From contig JAUXRX010000009.1 in NCBI GenBank assembly GCA_030681645.1, positions 124,001-188,000 of the forward strand: a stretch of 64,000 nucleotides of DNA, written 5' to 3'. Of this stretch, positions 7,704 through 16,138 are shown one piece after another. The stretch comes from Archangium sp. (GTDB lineage: Bacteria; Myxococcota; Myxococcia; Myxococcales; Myxococcaceae). The notes beneath the pieces were generated by a model. That model was not told the DNA's origin and made no database searches. It saw only the letters and a program-made list of their open reading frames with translations. Both the position numbers and the translations under genes were made by a program. Position 1 is the stretch's first letter, and every line of letters begins with the position of its first letter.

Positions 7704-9149
7704 ATGTCGAACCAGCCGAAGACGTCGGGCCAGGACGAGATCCTCACCAGCCCCGGTGACGGGGCGTATCTCGATCCGTTCGAAGAGGGCCACATCACCA
7801 CCACGCACACCCTGGTGGTCGAGAACCGCACCACGCTCAAGGTGCGCAAGTGCCGCCTCGCCGTCACCGGGGGCCCCGACACGGGCAAAGAGGTGGTCAG
7901 CGACAAGGAGCGGCTGCGCGTCGGCGCCCATTCCAGCAACGACCTCCAGCTCGTCGAGGATCGCACCGCCAGCCGCCACCACTTCGAGATCCAGTACACC
8001 GAGCGCGGCTACCTGGTCATCGACCTGAACTCGACCAACGGCACCTGGCTCGACGGCCGCCGCATCGAGCGGGCGTATCTCTCGCAGGGCAGCCAGGTGC
8101 GCGCAGGGCAGACCACGCTCTCGTTCGCGCCCATCGACGAAGAGGTGACGGTCGAGCCCGATCGCGACGGCGAGCTGTGCGGGATGATCGGCCAGTCGGT
8201 GAAGATGAGGCAGATCTTCGGCCTCATCAAAAAGATCGCGCCGATGGACGTCTCGGTGATCATCCAGGGCGAGACGGGCACCGGCAAGGAACTGGTGGCG
8301 CGCGCGATTCACGAGCTGTCGGGGCGCAAGCGCGGGCCGATGGTGGTGCTCGACTGCGGCGCCATCCCTCCGAACCTGATCGAGAGCGAGCTGTTCGGCC
8401 ACGAGAAGGGCTCCTTCACCGGCGCGGTCGCCTCGCGGCCCGGCGCCTTCGAGCGCGCCAACGGCGGCACCATCTTCCTCGACGAATTGGGTGAGCTGCG
8501 CACCGATCTCCAGCCGAAGCTCTTGCGCGTGCTCGAGAACCGCGAGGTGCGGCGCGTCGGCGGCAACGAGGTGCAGGAGATCGACGTGCGGGTGATCGCG
8601 GCCACCAACCGCGACCTGGTGAAGGAGATCCAGACCGGGAACTTCCGCGAAGACCTCTACTTCCGCCTCTCGGTCATCAACATTCAGCTGCCGCCGCTGC
8701 GGCAGCGGCGCGAAGACATTCCCCACATCATCCGCAAGGAGCTGGGGGACCCCGAGATCGTCGCGCGCCACGGGAAGAAGATCGTCTCGGCGCCCGCGAT
8801 GAGCGTGCTGATGCAGTACTCGTGGCCCGGGAACATCCGCGAGCTGATGAACGTGATCAGCCACGTGCTCACCTTCAGCGACGGGGAGATGATCGACCTC
8901 CAGCACCTGCCGGCGCGCGTGCAGGGTCAGCAGACCGAGCAGCCCCTGCCCTTCAACGAGCACCTCTCGTTCAAGGACGCCAAGGAGCAGCTGCTCGAGA
9001 ACTTCGAGCGCGAGTACATCGGCCAGGTGCTCAAGCGGTGCGACGGCAACATCAGCCGCGCGGCGCGGGAATCGGGGCTGCATCGCAAGTCGATCGAGCG
9101 GTTGGTGAAGAAGTACTCGCTCGACGCGAAGTCGATGAAGCCGAAATGA
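7704..9149 (+). CDS. FHA-domain sigma54-dependent transcriptional activator
   Basis: 481 residues. An FHA domain at about 55-130 (RVGAHSSNDLQL, ASRHHFEIQY, DLNSTNGTWLDG) replaces the usual receiver domain. The AAA+ domain spans about 160-395, with Walker A GETGTGKE near 189, the sigma54-contacting loop as GSFTGA near 236, Walker B GTIFLDE and arginine-finger FREDLYFRLSV. A Fis-type HTH is at about 445-470 (GNISRAARESGLHRKSIERL). The FHA domain should bind phosphothreonine, so the activator is probably controlled by a Ser/Thr kinase, a layout common in myxobacteria. No kinase gene is in the window, so the input and target promoters are unknown. Confidence 0.93.
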   Translation: MSNQPKTSGQDEILTSPGDGAYLDPFEEGHITTTHTLVVENRTTLKVRKCRLAVTGGPDTGKEVVSDKERLRVGAHSSNDLQLVEDRTASRHHFEIQYTERGYLVIDLNSTNGTWLDGRRIERAYLSQGSQVRAGQTTLSFAPIDEEVTVEPDRDGELCGMIGQSVKMRQIFGLIKKIAPMDVSVIIQGETGTGKELVARAIHELSGRKRGPMVVLDCGAIPPNLIESELFGHEKGSFTGAVASRPGAFERANGGTIFLDELGELRTDLQPKLLRVLENREVRRVGGNEVQEIDVRVIAATNRDLVKEIQTGNFREDLYFRLSVINIQLPPLRQRREDIPHIIRKELGDPEIVARHGKKIVSAPAMSVLMQYSWPGNIRELMNVISHVLTFSDGEMIDLQHLPARVQGQQTEQPLPFNEHLSFKDAKEQLLENFEREYIGQVLKRCDGNISRAARESGLHRKSIERLVKKYSLDAKSMKPK

Positions 9150-9157
9150 TCTGTTCT

Positions 9158-9184
9158 CCCTCTCCCTGCGAAGCGGGGAGAGGG
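9158..9184. terminator. CCCTCTCCC-family hairpin between convergent genes
   Basis: CCCTCTCCC (9158-9166) pairs with GGGAGAGGG (9176-9184) around a 9-base loop, 8 bp after the activator stop and 15 bp before the convergent gene end. It is followed by the family's conserved flank GGTGAGGGGC. Likely bidirectional terminator. Confidence 0.75.
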
Positions 9185-9198
9185 CCGGGGTGAGGGGC

Positions 9199-9702
9199 TT
9201 ACTCCTCCCAGTCAGGAGGCCGGGCGGTTGGCCGCGGGGCCTTCGGGGCCTTCGGGCCGAGGTGGCGCCGTACTGACTCCAGCCCCGCCCTGCACCGCGC
9301 GTCGTTCGAGTCGATGAACAGACACCGCTCATACAGCTTCTCGGCGCGCCGCCAGTTCGCAGGGCCGCCCTTGAGATCCGCGAGCTGTGCCGCGGCTTGA
9401 TCGGCGATCCCCTTCAGCTCGAGCGCCTCGGGAGAGAGCGCCTCTTCGGTTGGAGGAGACGGCTGCGACGGCTCAGGCGGAACGGGGGCAACGGGCGCGG
9501 CTGGGGGCGCGACGGGCTCAGGGGGCGCCACGGCCGAGGGCACCACCGCGACGGGCGCCGCGAGCAGTGGGGGCAGCGCGGGCACGACCGGGGAGGTCAC
9601 CGGCGCGACGGGCCGCACGTCTGAGGTCAACGCGCGCGACGCGTACCAGGCACCGCCGAGCAGCAGCAGGGAGATCGAGGCCACCAGGGCGGTCGTGCGC
9701 AT
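9199..9702 (-). CDS. Membrane-anchored Pro/Ala-rich protein with TPR-like tail
   Basis: 167 residues from ATG 9702 (MRTTALVASISLLLLGG). One N-terminal hydrophobic helix is followed by about 65 residues of Pro/Ala/Val-rich linker, then a helical section at about 95-150 with a TPR-like pattern (NWRRAEKLYERCLFIDSNDARCRAGLESV). Two Cys in that section could form a disulphide. The shape, anchor plus extended linker plus small binding domain, suits a periplasm-spanning adaptor. I recognise no named family. A start 11 codons upstream is possible but would push a charged stretch before the anchor. Confidence 0.6.
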   Translation of the reverse strand: MRTTALVASISLLLLGGAWYASRALTSDVRPVAPVTSPVVPALPPLLAAPVAVVPSAVAPPEPVAPPAAPVAPVPPEPSQPSPPTEEALSPEALELKGIADQAAAQLADLKGGPANWRRAEKLYERCLFIDSNDARCRAGLESVRRHLGPKAPKAPRPTARPPDWEE

Positions 9703-9783
9703 CACTCCGATGCCCTTAACACCGGCGCGAACCACGCATCGGCCCGCCCATGAAGCGGGCTACTTCGGTGGGCAACCGGAGCA

Positions 9784-10470
9784 TCACAGCCGCTGCAGGT
9801 CGAGCTCGTAGCTCTCTCTGCTGACGTCGAACGGCGCGCCGCGCCCCTTGAGCTCGATGCCCGGAAACCGCCCCGGCGGCGCCCCCGCGGGCACGATGCC
9901 TTCCAGCTCGATGTCCACCACCTCGTAGGTGCGCGCCGAGAGGTCGACGTCTTCCTTGTCCTGCTTCAGCCCGGCGCTGGCGACGTAGGTGGCGCGCTGC
10001 GAGCGGGGCTCGAGGGTGAGCTGGTTGCCGTCGAGCGACCAATCTCCCTTCTCGACGCACGACGATCGCGACGTTCCGCCGTACAGCGTCACCGCGCTCG
10101 CCCACTCGAAGGTGTACGAGCCGTCGCCCTCGAAGGTGAAGGCGTACAGCGAGCCGCTGGTGTTGGTCTGCACCCACGCGGTCGCGCCGGCGCGCGCCAC
10201 CACCGTGTCGACGCTGCCGCCTGATTGGTAGACCCAGCGGCCACCGGGGAGCTGCTGCGTCAGCGTCGCCGAGCGGGCCACCTCTCCCGCTGGAATCCAC
10301 GGCCCCCCGCCGCCCGTGGCCGTGGGTGGGTCGAGATCGGACGCTGCGCCGAAGGCGCCCATCACCACCACCGCGAGCATCGTGAACAGACAGCACGCTG
10401 CCAGGCCCACACCGCCGATCACCAACCCCCAGAAGAGCGGTCCGCGCCCGGTCTTACCGGTCGGGTTCAT
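9784..10470 (-). CDS. Single-pass membrane protein, unknown beta-rich domain
   Basis: 228 residues. A cytoplasmic Gly/Lys-rich start precedes one long hydrophobic segment (about 14-42, with a CC pair), then a linker containing a TGGGGP stretch and a soluble domain from about 60. That domain is rich in short beta strands (GGRWVYQSGG, LYAFTFEGDGSYTFEW, GDWSLDGNQLTLEP), a pattern seen in lipocalin-like or META-like small barrels in which strands report 'this feature is present or empty'. No motif is decisive. It lies in a leftward run with its neighbours at 9199 and 10532, with spacers of 60-80 bp. Confidence 0.6.
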   Translation of the reverse strand: MNPTGKTGRGPLFWGLVIGGVGLAACCLFTMLAVVVMGAFGAASDLDPPTATGGGGPWIPAGEVARSATLTQQLPGGRWVYQSGGSVDTVVARAGATAWVQTNTSGSLYAFTFEGDGSYTFEWASAVTLYGGTSRSSCVEKGDWSLDGNQLTLEPRSQRATYVASAGLKQDKEDVDLSARTYEVVDIELEGIVPAGAPPGRFPGIELKGRGAPFDVSRESYELDLQRL

Positions 10471-10531
10471 GGGCCCAACCTACCGGTTCCCGGTCCTCCC
10501 GGGCGAGCACTTCGCCGTGGCGCCGAGCGGA

Positions 10532-10753
10532 CTACTTCGCGGGGCAACCCTGCTTGCACTGTGCGTTCTGCGCCTCGCACTGCTTGAGGCACTGCTGCAG
10601 GTGCTCGCCCTTCTCCTTGCGCTGCGCGTCCTTCGGGTCGCCCATGCAGGTCTTCATGCACTCGGAGGCCGCGAGGTTGCACTTGCTGGTGCAGGGCGTC
10701 TGCTGCGCGAAGGCGAAGGTCGCTGCCACCACGAGGAAGAGGACGAACCGCAT
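10532..10753 (-). CDS. Small secreted Cys-rich protein (paralogue A)
   Basis: 73 residues: signal peptide MRFVLFLVVAATFAFA, then a mature chain of about 57 residues with eight Cys arranged as CxxxC pairs (CTSKC, CMKTC, CLKQC, CKQGC). Paired CxxxC helices like this occur in helical-hairpin disulphide proteins (twin-CX3C or CHCH-like). The core ASECMKTC-GDPKDA-LQQCLKQC matches the 61-residue protein at 11098, so the two are paralogues on either side of the ACBP gene. Function unknown. Confidence 0.65.
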   Translation of the reverse strand: MRFVLFLVVAATFAFAQQTPCTSKCNLAASECMKTCMGDPKDAQRKEKGEHLQQCLKQCEAQNAQCKQGCPAK

Positions 10754-10775
10754 GGCCTGAGCCTACTCTCACGGC

Positions 10776-11033
10776 ATGACCCTGATCGAATCGTTCGAGG
10801 ACGCGCAGAAGCGGGTGAAGACCCTCACCGAAAAGCCGGACAACGACGAGCTGCTCGAGCTGTACGCGCTCTACAAGCAGGGCACGACCGGCGACGCGAC
10901 CGGCTCCCGGCCCGGCATGCTCGACTTCGTGGGCCGCGCGAAGTTCGACGCGTGGGCGAAGAAGAAGGGCACGTCGAAGGACGCAGCCATGACCGCGTAT
11001 GTGGCGGTGGTCGATCGGTTGATGAAGAAGTGA
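10776..11033 (+). CDS. Acyl-CoA-binding protein (ACBP)
   Basis: 85 residues, the standard length of the four-helix ACBP family. Recognisable positions are FEDAQKRVKTL, PDNDELLELYALYKQGTTGD, RPGMLDFVGRAKFDAW and the final helix with AYVAVVDRL. The Tyr/Lys of LYALYKQ and the Lys of GRAKFDAW are the ligand-contacting residues known from eukaryotic ACBP. It binds long-chain acyl-CoA esters in the cytoplasm as a carrier or buffer. ACBP is common in eukaryotes but patchy in bacteria, and myxobacteria are among those that have it. It is transcribed against both flanking Cys-rich genes. Confidence 0.92.
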   Translation: MTLIESFEDAQKRVKTLTEKPDNDELLELYALYKQGTTGDATGSRPGMLDFVGRAKFDAWAKKKGTSKDAAMTAYVAVVDRLMKK

Positions 11034-11035
11034 CC

Positions 11036-11062
11036 CCCTCTCCCTGCGCAGCGGGGAGAGGG
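11036..11062. terminator. CCCTCTCCC-family hairpin between convergent genes
   Basis: CCCTCTCCC (11036-11044) and GGGAGAGGG (11054-11062) pair around a 9-base loop two bases after the ACBP stop, with the family's G-rich, GGTGAGGGGC-type flank after it. It faces the end of the convergent small gene at 11098. Confidence 0.75.
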
Positions 11063-11097
11063 CTGGGGGGGCTGGGGTGAGGGGCGACCGATAGGGC

Positions 11098-11283
11098 TCA
11101 GGGGACGCCGGCGTCGGGCGGTTCACAGCTGCGCAGGCACTGCAGCAGCCGCTTGCCCGTGGCGTCCTTCGGGGCTCCCGCGCAGGCCTTCAGGCACTCC
11201 GCCCGAGCGTCGACCGCCGGCTTCGGCGTCACCGGAACGGGAACAGGCGTGAGCAGGGCCAGCACCAGCGCGCCAAGCAGCAT
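11098..11283 (-). CDS. Small secreted Cys-rich protein (paralogue B)
   Basis: 61 residues. The N-terminus MLLGALVLALLTPVPVPV is a likely signal peptide, followed by a short chain with CLKACAGAPKDA and LLQCLRSCEPP, two CxxxC pairs that match the central part of the protein at 10532. It has four Cys where paralogue A has eight, so it is a shorter version. It is divergent from ileS (83 bp between starts). Function unknown. Confidence 0.55.
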   Translation of the reverse strand: MLLGALVLALLTPVPVPVTPKPAVDARAECLKACAGAPKDATGKRLLQCLRSCEPPDAGVP

Positions 11284-11365
11284 GGCCCTCCTGACGGGGG
11301 AGGGCGCCTCGCATTCATGAAGGTCAGGTTTGCCTGACGCAGCGAGTCGGACTAGCGAGCCCTCA

Positions 11366-14227
11366 ATGAGTGATCTGGAGAAGAAGGACTACAAGGCGAC
11401 GTTGAATCTGCCGCAGACCGAGTTCCCCATGAAAGGGAACCTCGCGCAGCTCGAGCCGAAGATGCTCGCCGCGTGGGAAGAGAAGAACGTCTTCCAACTG
11501 ATTCTCGACAAGAACAAGGGCGCGCCTCCGTTCGTGCTCCACGACGGGCCGCCGTACGCGAACGGCAAGCTGCACGCCGGTCACGCGCTCAACAAGATCC
11601 TCAAAGACATCGTGGTGAAGTACCAGAACCTCGCCGGGCGGCGCGCCGACTTCATCCCCGGGTGGGACTGCCACGGCCTGCCCATCGAGCAGGCGGTGGA
11701 GAAGAACCTGCGCGAGAAGAAGGTCGATCGCCGGCTCATGTCGCGCGACGAGTTCCTCCAGCGCTGCCGCGAGTACGCGCTCGAATACATCGACATCCAG
11801 GCCGCCGAGTTCAAGCGCATGGGCGTCTTCGCCCGCTACGACGCGCGCTACCGCACCCTCGACTTCGACTTCGAGGCCCAGGAGATCCGCGAGCTGGCGA
11901 AGTTCGCCACGGCGGGCTCGCTGTTCCGCAAGAACCGCCCGGTGTTCTGGTGCGTGTACGACAAGACCGCGCTCGCGCTGGCGGAGATCGAATACGAGGA
12001 CATCAAGGTCCCCAGCACCTACGTCGCGTTCCCCGCGGAGGGCGACCTGGCTGCGAAGTGGGGCTTCCTGAAGGGGAAGAAGGTCGAGTTCGCGATCTGG
12101 ACCACCACGCCCTGGACGCTGCCCGCCAACCTGGCGATCGCCGTCGCGCCGAAGTTCGAATACGTCTTCTACGAGCTGGGCGGCCGCGTGCTGGTGATCG
12201 CCAAGGAGCTGCTGGCGAAGGTGCTCTCGGAGTTCGCGCCCGACGAGCTCAAGGTGAAGGACGTGAAGGTGAGCGGCGCCAGCTTCGACGCCGCCGTGTT
12301 CGCCGACCCCACGCGCATCCTCGGCTACGCGCTCGGTGACGAGCTCGAGGGGCTCAAGTACCGCCACGTGTTCCTCGACCGCGTCTCGCCCGTCGTCACC
12401 GGCGAGCACGTCACGCTCGAGGCCGGCACCGGGCTGGTGCACACCGCGCCCGGGCATGGTCCTGACGACTACGAGGTGGGCCTGCGCTACGGCCTCGAGC
12501 CGTACAACCCGGTGAAGGCCGACGGCCGCTACGACGACACCGTGGGCCCGCTGCTCGCCGGACAGTTCGTGTTCGACGCCAACGAGAGCGTGCCGAAGCT
12601 GCTCGCCGAGAAGGGCGCGCTGCTCAACAAGCCCGGCGAGCTGCTCACCACCAGCTACCCGCACAGCTGGCGCAGCAAGAAGCCCGTCATCTTCCGCGCC
12701 ACGCCGCAGTGGTTCATCTCGATGGAGACCAACGACCTGCGCAAGAAGGCCCTGGCGCAGATCGACGACGCGGTGAACTGGGTGCCGAAGTGGGGGCGCG
12801 ATCGCATCCACGGCATGCTCGCGACCCGGCCCGACTGGACCATCTCGCGCCAGCGCACCTGGGGCGTGCCGATCCCCACCGCGGTGTGCACCGAGTGCAA
12901 CCACGCCCTCATCGACGCCGCCTTGATGAACAAGGTGGCGGACGCCGTGGCGAAGGAAGGCGCGGGCGTCTGGTACTCGGCTCCGCTCTCCGACTTCACG
13001 CCCACCGGCGACACCTGCCCGGCGTGCGGCAAGGCGACGCTGCAGAAGGAGACCGACATCCTCGACGTGTGGTTCGACTCGGCCTGCAGCTTCGCGGCGG
13101 TGATGGAGCAGCGCGAGCACGCCAGCATCCCCGTCGATCTCTACCTCGAGGGCTCCGATCAGCACCGCGGCTGGTTCCACAGCTCTTTGCTGGTCGGCGT
13201 CGGCACGCGCGGCGTCGCTCCGTACAAGACGTGCCTCACCCACGGCTTCGTCGTCGACGGCAACGGCAACAAGATGAGCAAGTCGCTGGGCAACACCGTC
13301 TCGCCCGACGACATCACCAGGAAGCACGGCGCCGAGGTGATGCGGCTGTGGGTCGCGTCGTCGGACTACCGGAACGACGTGCGCCTCTCGATGCCCATCC
13401 TCGACGGGCTCTCAGAGGGGTACCGGAAGATCCGCAACACCGTGCGGTACGCGCTGTCGAACCTGTTCGACTTCGATCCCGCGAAGGACACGGTCGCGCC
13501 CGAGAAGCTGCTGCCGCTCGAGCAGTGGGTGCTGGCGCGCCTCGATACCCTCACCGAGAAGGTGAAGAAGGCCTACGACAACTACGAGTTCCACCTCGTG
13601 TTCCAGAGCGTCGTCGACTTCTGCGCGAACGAGCTGTCGGCGCAGTACTACGACATCCAGAAAGACGCGCTGTACACGGGGAAGAAGGACGGCGCGAAGC
13701 GGCGCAGCGCGCAGACGGCGCTGTACCGGATCGCGAAGGAGATGCTGGTGGTGCTCGCGCCGGTCACCAGCTTCACCAGCGAAGAGGCGTACGGGTACCT
13801 GCCCGGCGCTCGCGCCGCGACCGTGTTCATGGAGCCGTTCCCCGCGCCGAAGGGCGTCAGCGATGCCGCTCGCGTCGCGGAGTACGACCAGCTGTTCGTG
13901 GTGCGCGCGGCGATGTTGCCGCTGCTCGAGGCGGCCCGGCGCGACAAGCTCATCGGCAAGTCGGAGGAGGCTCAGTTGGCGGTCACTGCGACTGGCGCCA
14001 CGCTGTCGCTGCTGCAGAAGTACTCGGCGGATCTGGCGGAGCTGTTCAAGGTCAGCCAGGTGCATCTCGTTGCCACGGCAGGGGAGAAGGCCGTGGTTGC
14101 GGCGGAGGGTGTGAAGGCTGAGGTCACTCAGGCCACCGGGAACAAGTGCCCCCGGTGCTGGGCTTACCGGGCCGAGGTCGGGGCTCAGGAGTTGTGCAAC
14201 CGGTGCACTGAGGCTGTCAGCAGCTGA
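11366..14227 (+). CDS. ileS: Isoleucyl-tRNA synthetase
   Basis: 953 residues, full length for a bacterial class I IleRS. The signatures are present: HDGPPYANGKLHAGH (HIGH motif, about 59-73), the CP1 editing domain with TTTPWTLPANLAI, the KMSKS loop GNKMSKSLGN at about 636, and a C-terminal zinc finger CPRCWAYRAEVGAQELCNRC. It charges tRNA-Ile and edits mischarged Val. The start is ATG 11366 (MSDLEKKDYK); 12 further upstream codons have no family similarity. The 82-bp leader to the divergent small gene shows no T-box features. It is followed by a hairpin of the CCCTCTCCC family. Confidence 0.97.
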   Translation: MSDLEKKDYKATLNLPQTEFPMKGNLAQLEPKMLAAWEEKNVFQLILDKNKGAPPFVLHDGPPYANGKLHAGHALNKILKDIVVKYQNLAGRRADFIPGWDCHGLPIEQAVEKNLREKKVDRRLMSRDEFLQRCREYALEYIDIQAAEFKRMGVFARYDARYRTLDFDFEAQEIRELAKFATAGSLFRKNRPVFWCVYDKTALALAEIEYEDIKVPSTYVAFPAEGDLAAKWGFLKGKKVEFAIWTTTPWTLPANLAIAVAPKFEYVFYELGGRVLVIAKELLAKVLSEFAPDELKVKDVKVSGASFDAAVFADPTRILGYALGDELEGLKYRHVFLDRVSPVVTGEHVTLEAGTGLVHTAPGHGPDDYEVGLRYGLEPYNPVKADGRYDDTVGPLLAGQFVFDANESVPKLLAEKGALLNKPGELLTTSYPHSWRSKKPVIFRATPQWFISMETNDLRKKALAQIDDAVNWVPKWGRDRIHGMLATRPDWTISRQRTWGVPIPTAVCTECNHALIDAALMNKVADAVAKEGAGVWYSAPLSDFTPTGDTCPACGKATLQKETDILDVWFDSACSFAAVMEQREHASIPVDLYLEGSDQHRGWFHSSLLVGVGTRGVAPYKTCLTHGFVVDGNGNKMSKSLGNTVSPDDITRKHGAEVMRLWVASSDYRNDVRLSMPILDGLSEGYRKIRNTVRYALSNLFDFDPAKDTVAPEKLLPLEQWVLARLDTLTEKVKKAYDNYEFHLVFQSVVDFCANELSAQYYDIQKDALYTGKKDGAKRRSAQTALYRIAKEMLVVLAPVTSFTSEEAYGYLPGARAATVFMEPFPAPKGVSDAARVAEYDQLFVVRAAMLPLLEAARRDKLIGKSEEAQLAVTATGATLSLLQKYSADLAELFKVSQVHLVATAGEKAVVAAEGVKAEVTQATGNKCPRCWAYRAEVGAQELCNRCTEAVSS

Positions 14228-14246
14228 GCTGCGCCCCTCACCCCGG

Positions 14247-14273
14247 CCCTCTCCCCGCTGCGCAGGGAGAGGG
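14247..14273. terminator. CCCTCTCCC-family hairpin after ileS
   Basis: CCCTCTCCC (14247-14255) pairs with GGGAGAGGG (14265-14273), 20 bp after the ileS stop and preceded by CCCCTCACCCCGG, the mirror of the flank in copies on the other strand. The remaining sequence up to 14386 shows nothing else I can identify. Confidence 0.75.
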
Positions 14274-14386
14274 AGGGCATACGTCATTCGTCCGACGGTC
14301 ACTGGGAGGACCTCCCGACGGCCGATGTTCGTATCGCCTCCGCTCCCGCACCATGGCCTCACCTCGCAGTCACCCAGGTGCACGCC

Positions 14387-15994
14387 ATGAAGAAGAAGAC
14401 CCCGTTTCACATCTCGGCTGGTTTCATCGCTTCCGTCGGCATCGTCGGTCTCACCGCCGTCGGCGTGGTCACGCTCTTCGGGGACAACCTCAAGGCGCTC
14501 TTCGGCTCGAGCGCCGATGCGCTCGCCGGTGACACGCTGGTGGAGCGCCGCACCAGCAAGAGCCAGGGCCGCCTGGAGAAGAAGAAGCTGATGAACTTCG
14601 CCGCCAGCCGCGAGGTGTACATCGCGCCCGCTCCCTCGCCCGTGACTCGCACGGCGCTCGACTCGCGCAGCACCTTCGCCGTCGACGTCGACACTGCGTC
14701 GTACACCTGGGCCCGCCGCACCATCCTGGAAAGCAACGCGCTCCCCGCGGCTGATGGCATCCGCGTGGAGGAGTGGATCAACGCGTTCGACTACTCGCTG
14801 GAAGAGCCGAAGGGCGCTCCCTTCGCCATCTCGGTCGTGGGCGCGGCCTCGCCCTTCGATGAAGCGAAGACCCTGGTGAAGGTGTCGCTGCAGGGCCGCC
14901 ACGTCGACGAAGAGCAGCGCAAGCCCGCTCACCTCGTCTTCCTCGTCGACGTCAGTGGCTCGATGAGCGGCGCCGACCGATTGCCGCTCGCCAGGCGCGC
15001 GCTCGAGGTGCTCACCCGCCAGCTGCGCCCCACCGACACCGTCGCCATCGCGACCTACGCCGGCCGCGCGGAGATCGTGCTGCAGCCCACCAGCGCCGCG
15101 AAGCAGGACCAGATCCTCTCGGCGGTGCGCTCGCTCGAGACCGGCGGCGGCGGCACCAACCAGGGCAGCGGCATGGAGCTCGCCTACCGCCTCGCCGTCG
15201 GCCAGGTGCAGAAGGGCACCACCAGCCGGGTGATCGTCCTCACCGACGGCGACACCAACATCGGGCCCAACCTGTCGACCGAGCAGATGCTCGCCTCCGT
15301 GCACTCGCACGTGGAAGAGGGCGTCACCCTCACCACCGTCGGCTTCGGCCTGGGCAACTACAAGGCCGACGCCCTCGAGCAGCTCGCTGACAAGGGCAAC
15401 GGCCAGGCGCTGTACGTCGACTCGGACCAGGCCATCGACAAGGCGTTCCGCCAGGGGCTCACCGGGACACTCGAGGTCATCGCGAAGGACGTGAAGGTGC
15501 AGGTGTCGTTCGACCCGAAGGTCGTCTCGACGTACCGGCTCATCGGGTACGAGAACCGCGCCGTCGCCGATGAGGATTTCAGGAACGACCAGGTGGACGC
15601 GGGCGAGCTTGGCTCGGGCCACACCGTGACCGCGTTGTATGAGGTGACCCTCACCTCGGCCTCGGGGGCGCTCGGGTCGATCGCCGTGCGCGGGCAGCTG
15701 CCTGATTCGAACGAGGTGTTCGAGGTCAGTGAGTCGATTCCCCGCAGCGCCGTGGCGCATGCGCTCGCGGAGACCGGGGCGGATCTGCGGTTCGCGGCGG
15801 CCGTGGCCCTCGGGGCAGACACGCTGCGCGGGAACCGGGTGGGGAGCTGGTCGCTCAGCGCGATCTCGGAGTTGGCTGAAGGCGCCGCCGAGGGGAAGGC
15901 TGAACGCGTCGAGTTCGTCTCGATGCTGCGCCGGGCAGAGGGTCTCAAGACCCGGCCCGTGGCTCAGCTGCAATACGACAACAGCGGCTACTGA
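14387..15994 (+). CDS. VWA-domain protein of the YfbK type, membrane-anchored
   Basis: 535 residues from ATG 14387, 8 bases after an AGG; a GTG three codons upstream is the alternative. A basic N-terminus and one hydrophobic helix (about 8-30) anchor it. Residues 90-170 match the N-terminal region of YfbK-like proteins (STFAVDVDTASYTWARRTI, IRVEEWINAFDY). The VWA domain spans about 175-360 with an intact MIDAS (DVSGSMSG near 187, then TGGGGTNQG and LTDGDTNIG). The C-terminal 150 residues match the usual YfbK tail. VWA domains bind partners through a metal. The partner is unknown, and the secretion or MoxR genes that often accompany such proteins are absent here. Confidence 0.85.
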   Translation: MKKKTPFHISAGFIASVGIVGLTAVGVVTLFGDNLKALFGSSADALAGDTLVERRTSKSQGRLEKKKLMNFAASREVYIAPAPSPVTRTALDSRSTFAVDVDTASYTWARRTILESNALPAADGIRVEEWINAFDYSLEEPKGAPFAISVVGAASPFDEAKTLVKVSLQGRHVDEEQRKPAHLVFLVDVSGSMSGADRLPLARRALEVLTRQLRPTDTVAIATYAGRAEIVLQPTSAAKQDQILSAVRSLETGGGGTNQGSGMELAYRLAVGQVQKGTTSRVIVLTDGDTNIGPNLSTEQMLASVHSHVEEGVTLTTVGFGLGNYKADALEQLADKGNGQALYVDSDQAIDKAFRQGLTGTLEVIAKDVKVQVSFDPKVVSTYRLIGYENRAVADEDFRNDQVDAGELGSGHTVTALYEVTLTSASGALGSIAVRGQLPDSNEVFEVSESIPRSAVAHALAETGADLRFAAAVALGADTLRGNRVGSWSLSAISELAEGAAEGKAERVEFVSMLRRAEGLKTRPVAQLQYDNSGY

Positions 15995-16012
15995 GCGTCG
16001 CCCCTCACCCGA

Positions 16013-16122
16013 CCCTCTCCCCCCACCTCTCTGGTCGCTTCGCCTTGGCGCATCTTCCGCTGCGCTCCAGCTGCGCTTGTCCAGCGTTCCGCTGGACCGG
16101 CTTCGCTCCTGGGGGGAGAGGG
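16013..16122. repeat. CCCTCTCCC-family hairpin with an expanded 86-base loop
   Basis: Arms CCCTCTCCCCCC (16013-16024) and GGGGGGAGAGGG (16111-16122) form a 12-bp stem, longer than in other copies, around an 86-base loop in place of the usual 3-11. The loop has its own hairpin at 16079-16097 (GTCCAGCG-TTC-CGCTGGAC). It looks like a family member that carries an insertion or a fuller form from which the short copies derive. Confidence 0.7.
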
Positions 16123-16138
16123 AGACTATGTTCCGCGG

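Noticed and set aside
11284..11365. Possible T-box or other leader element before ileS
   Set aside because: The 82 bp lack T-box and antiterminator words, and T-boxes are not expected in this group.
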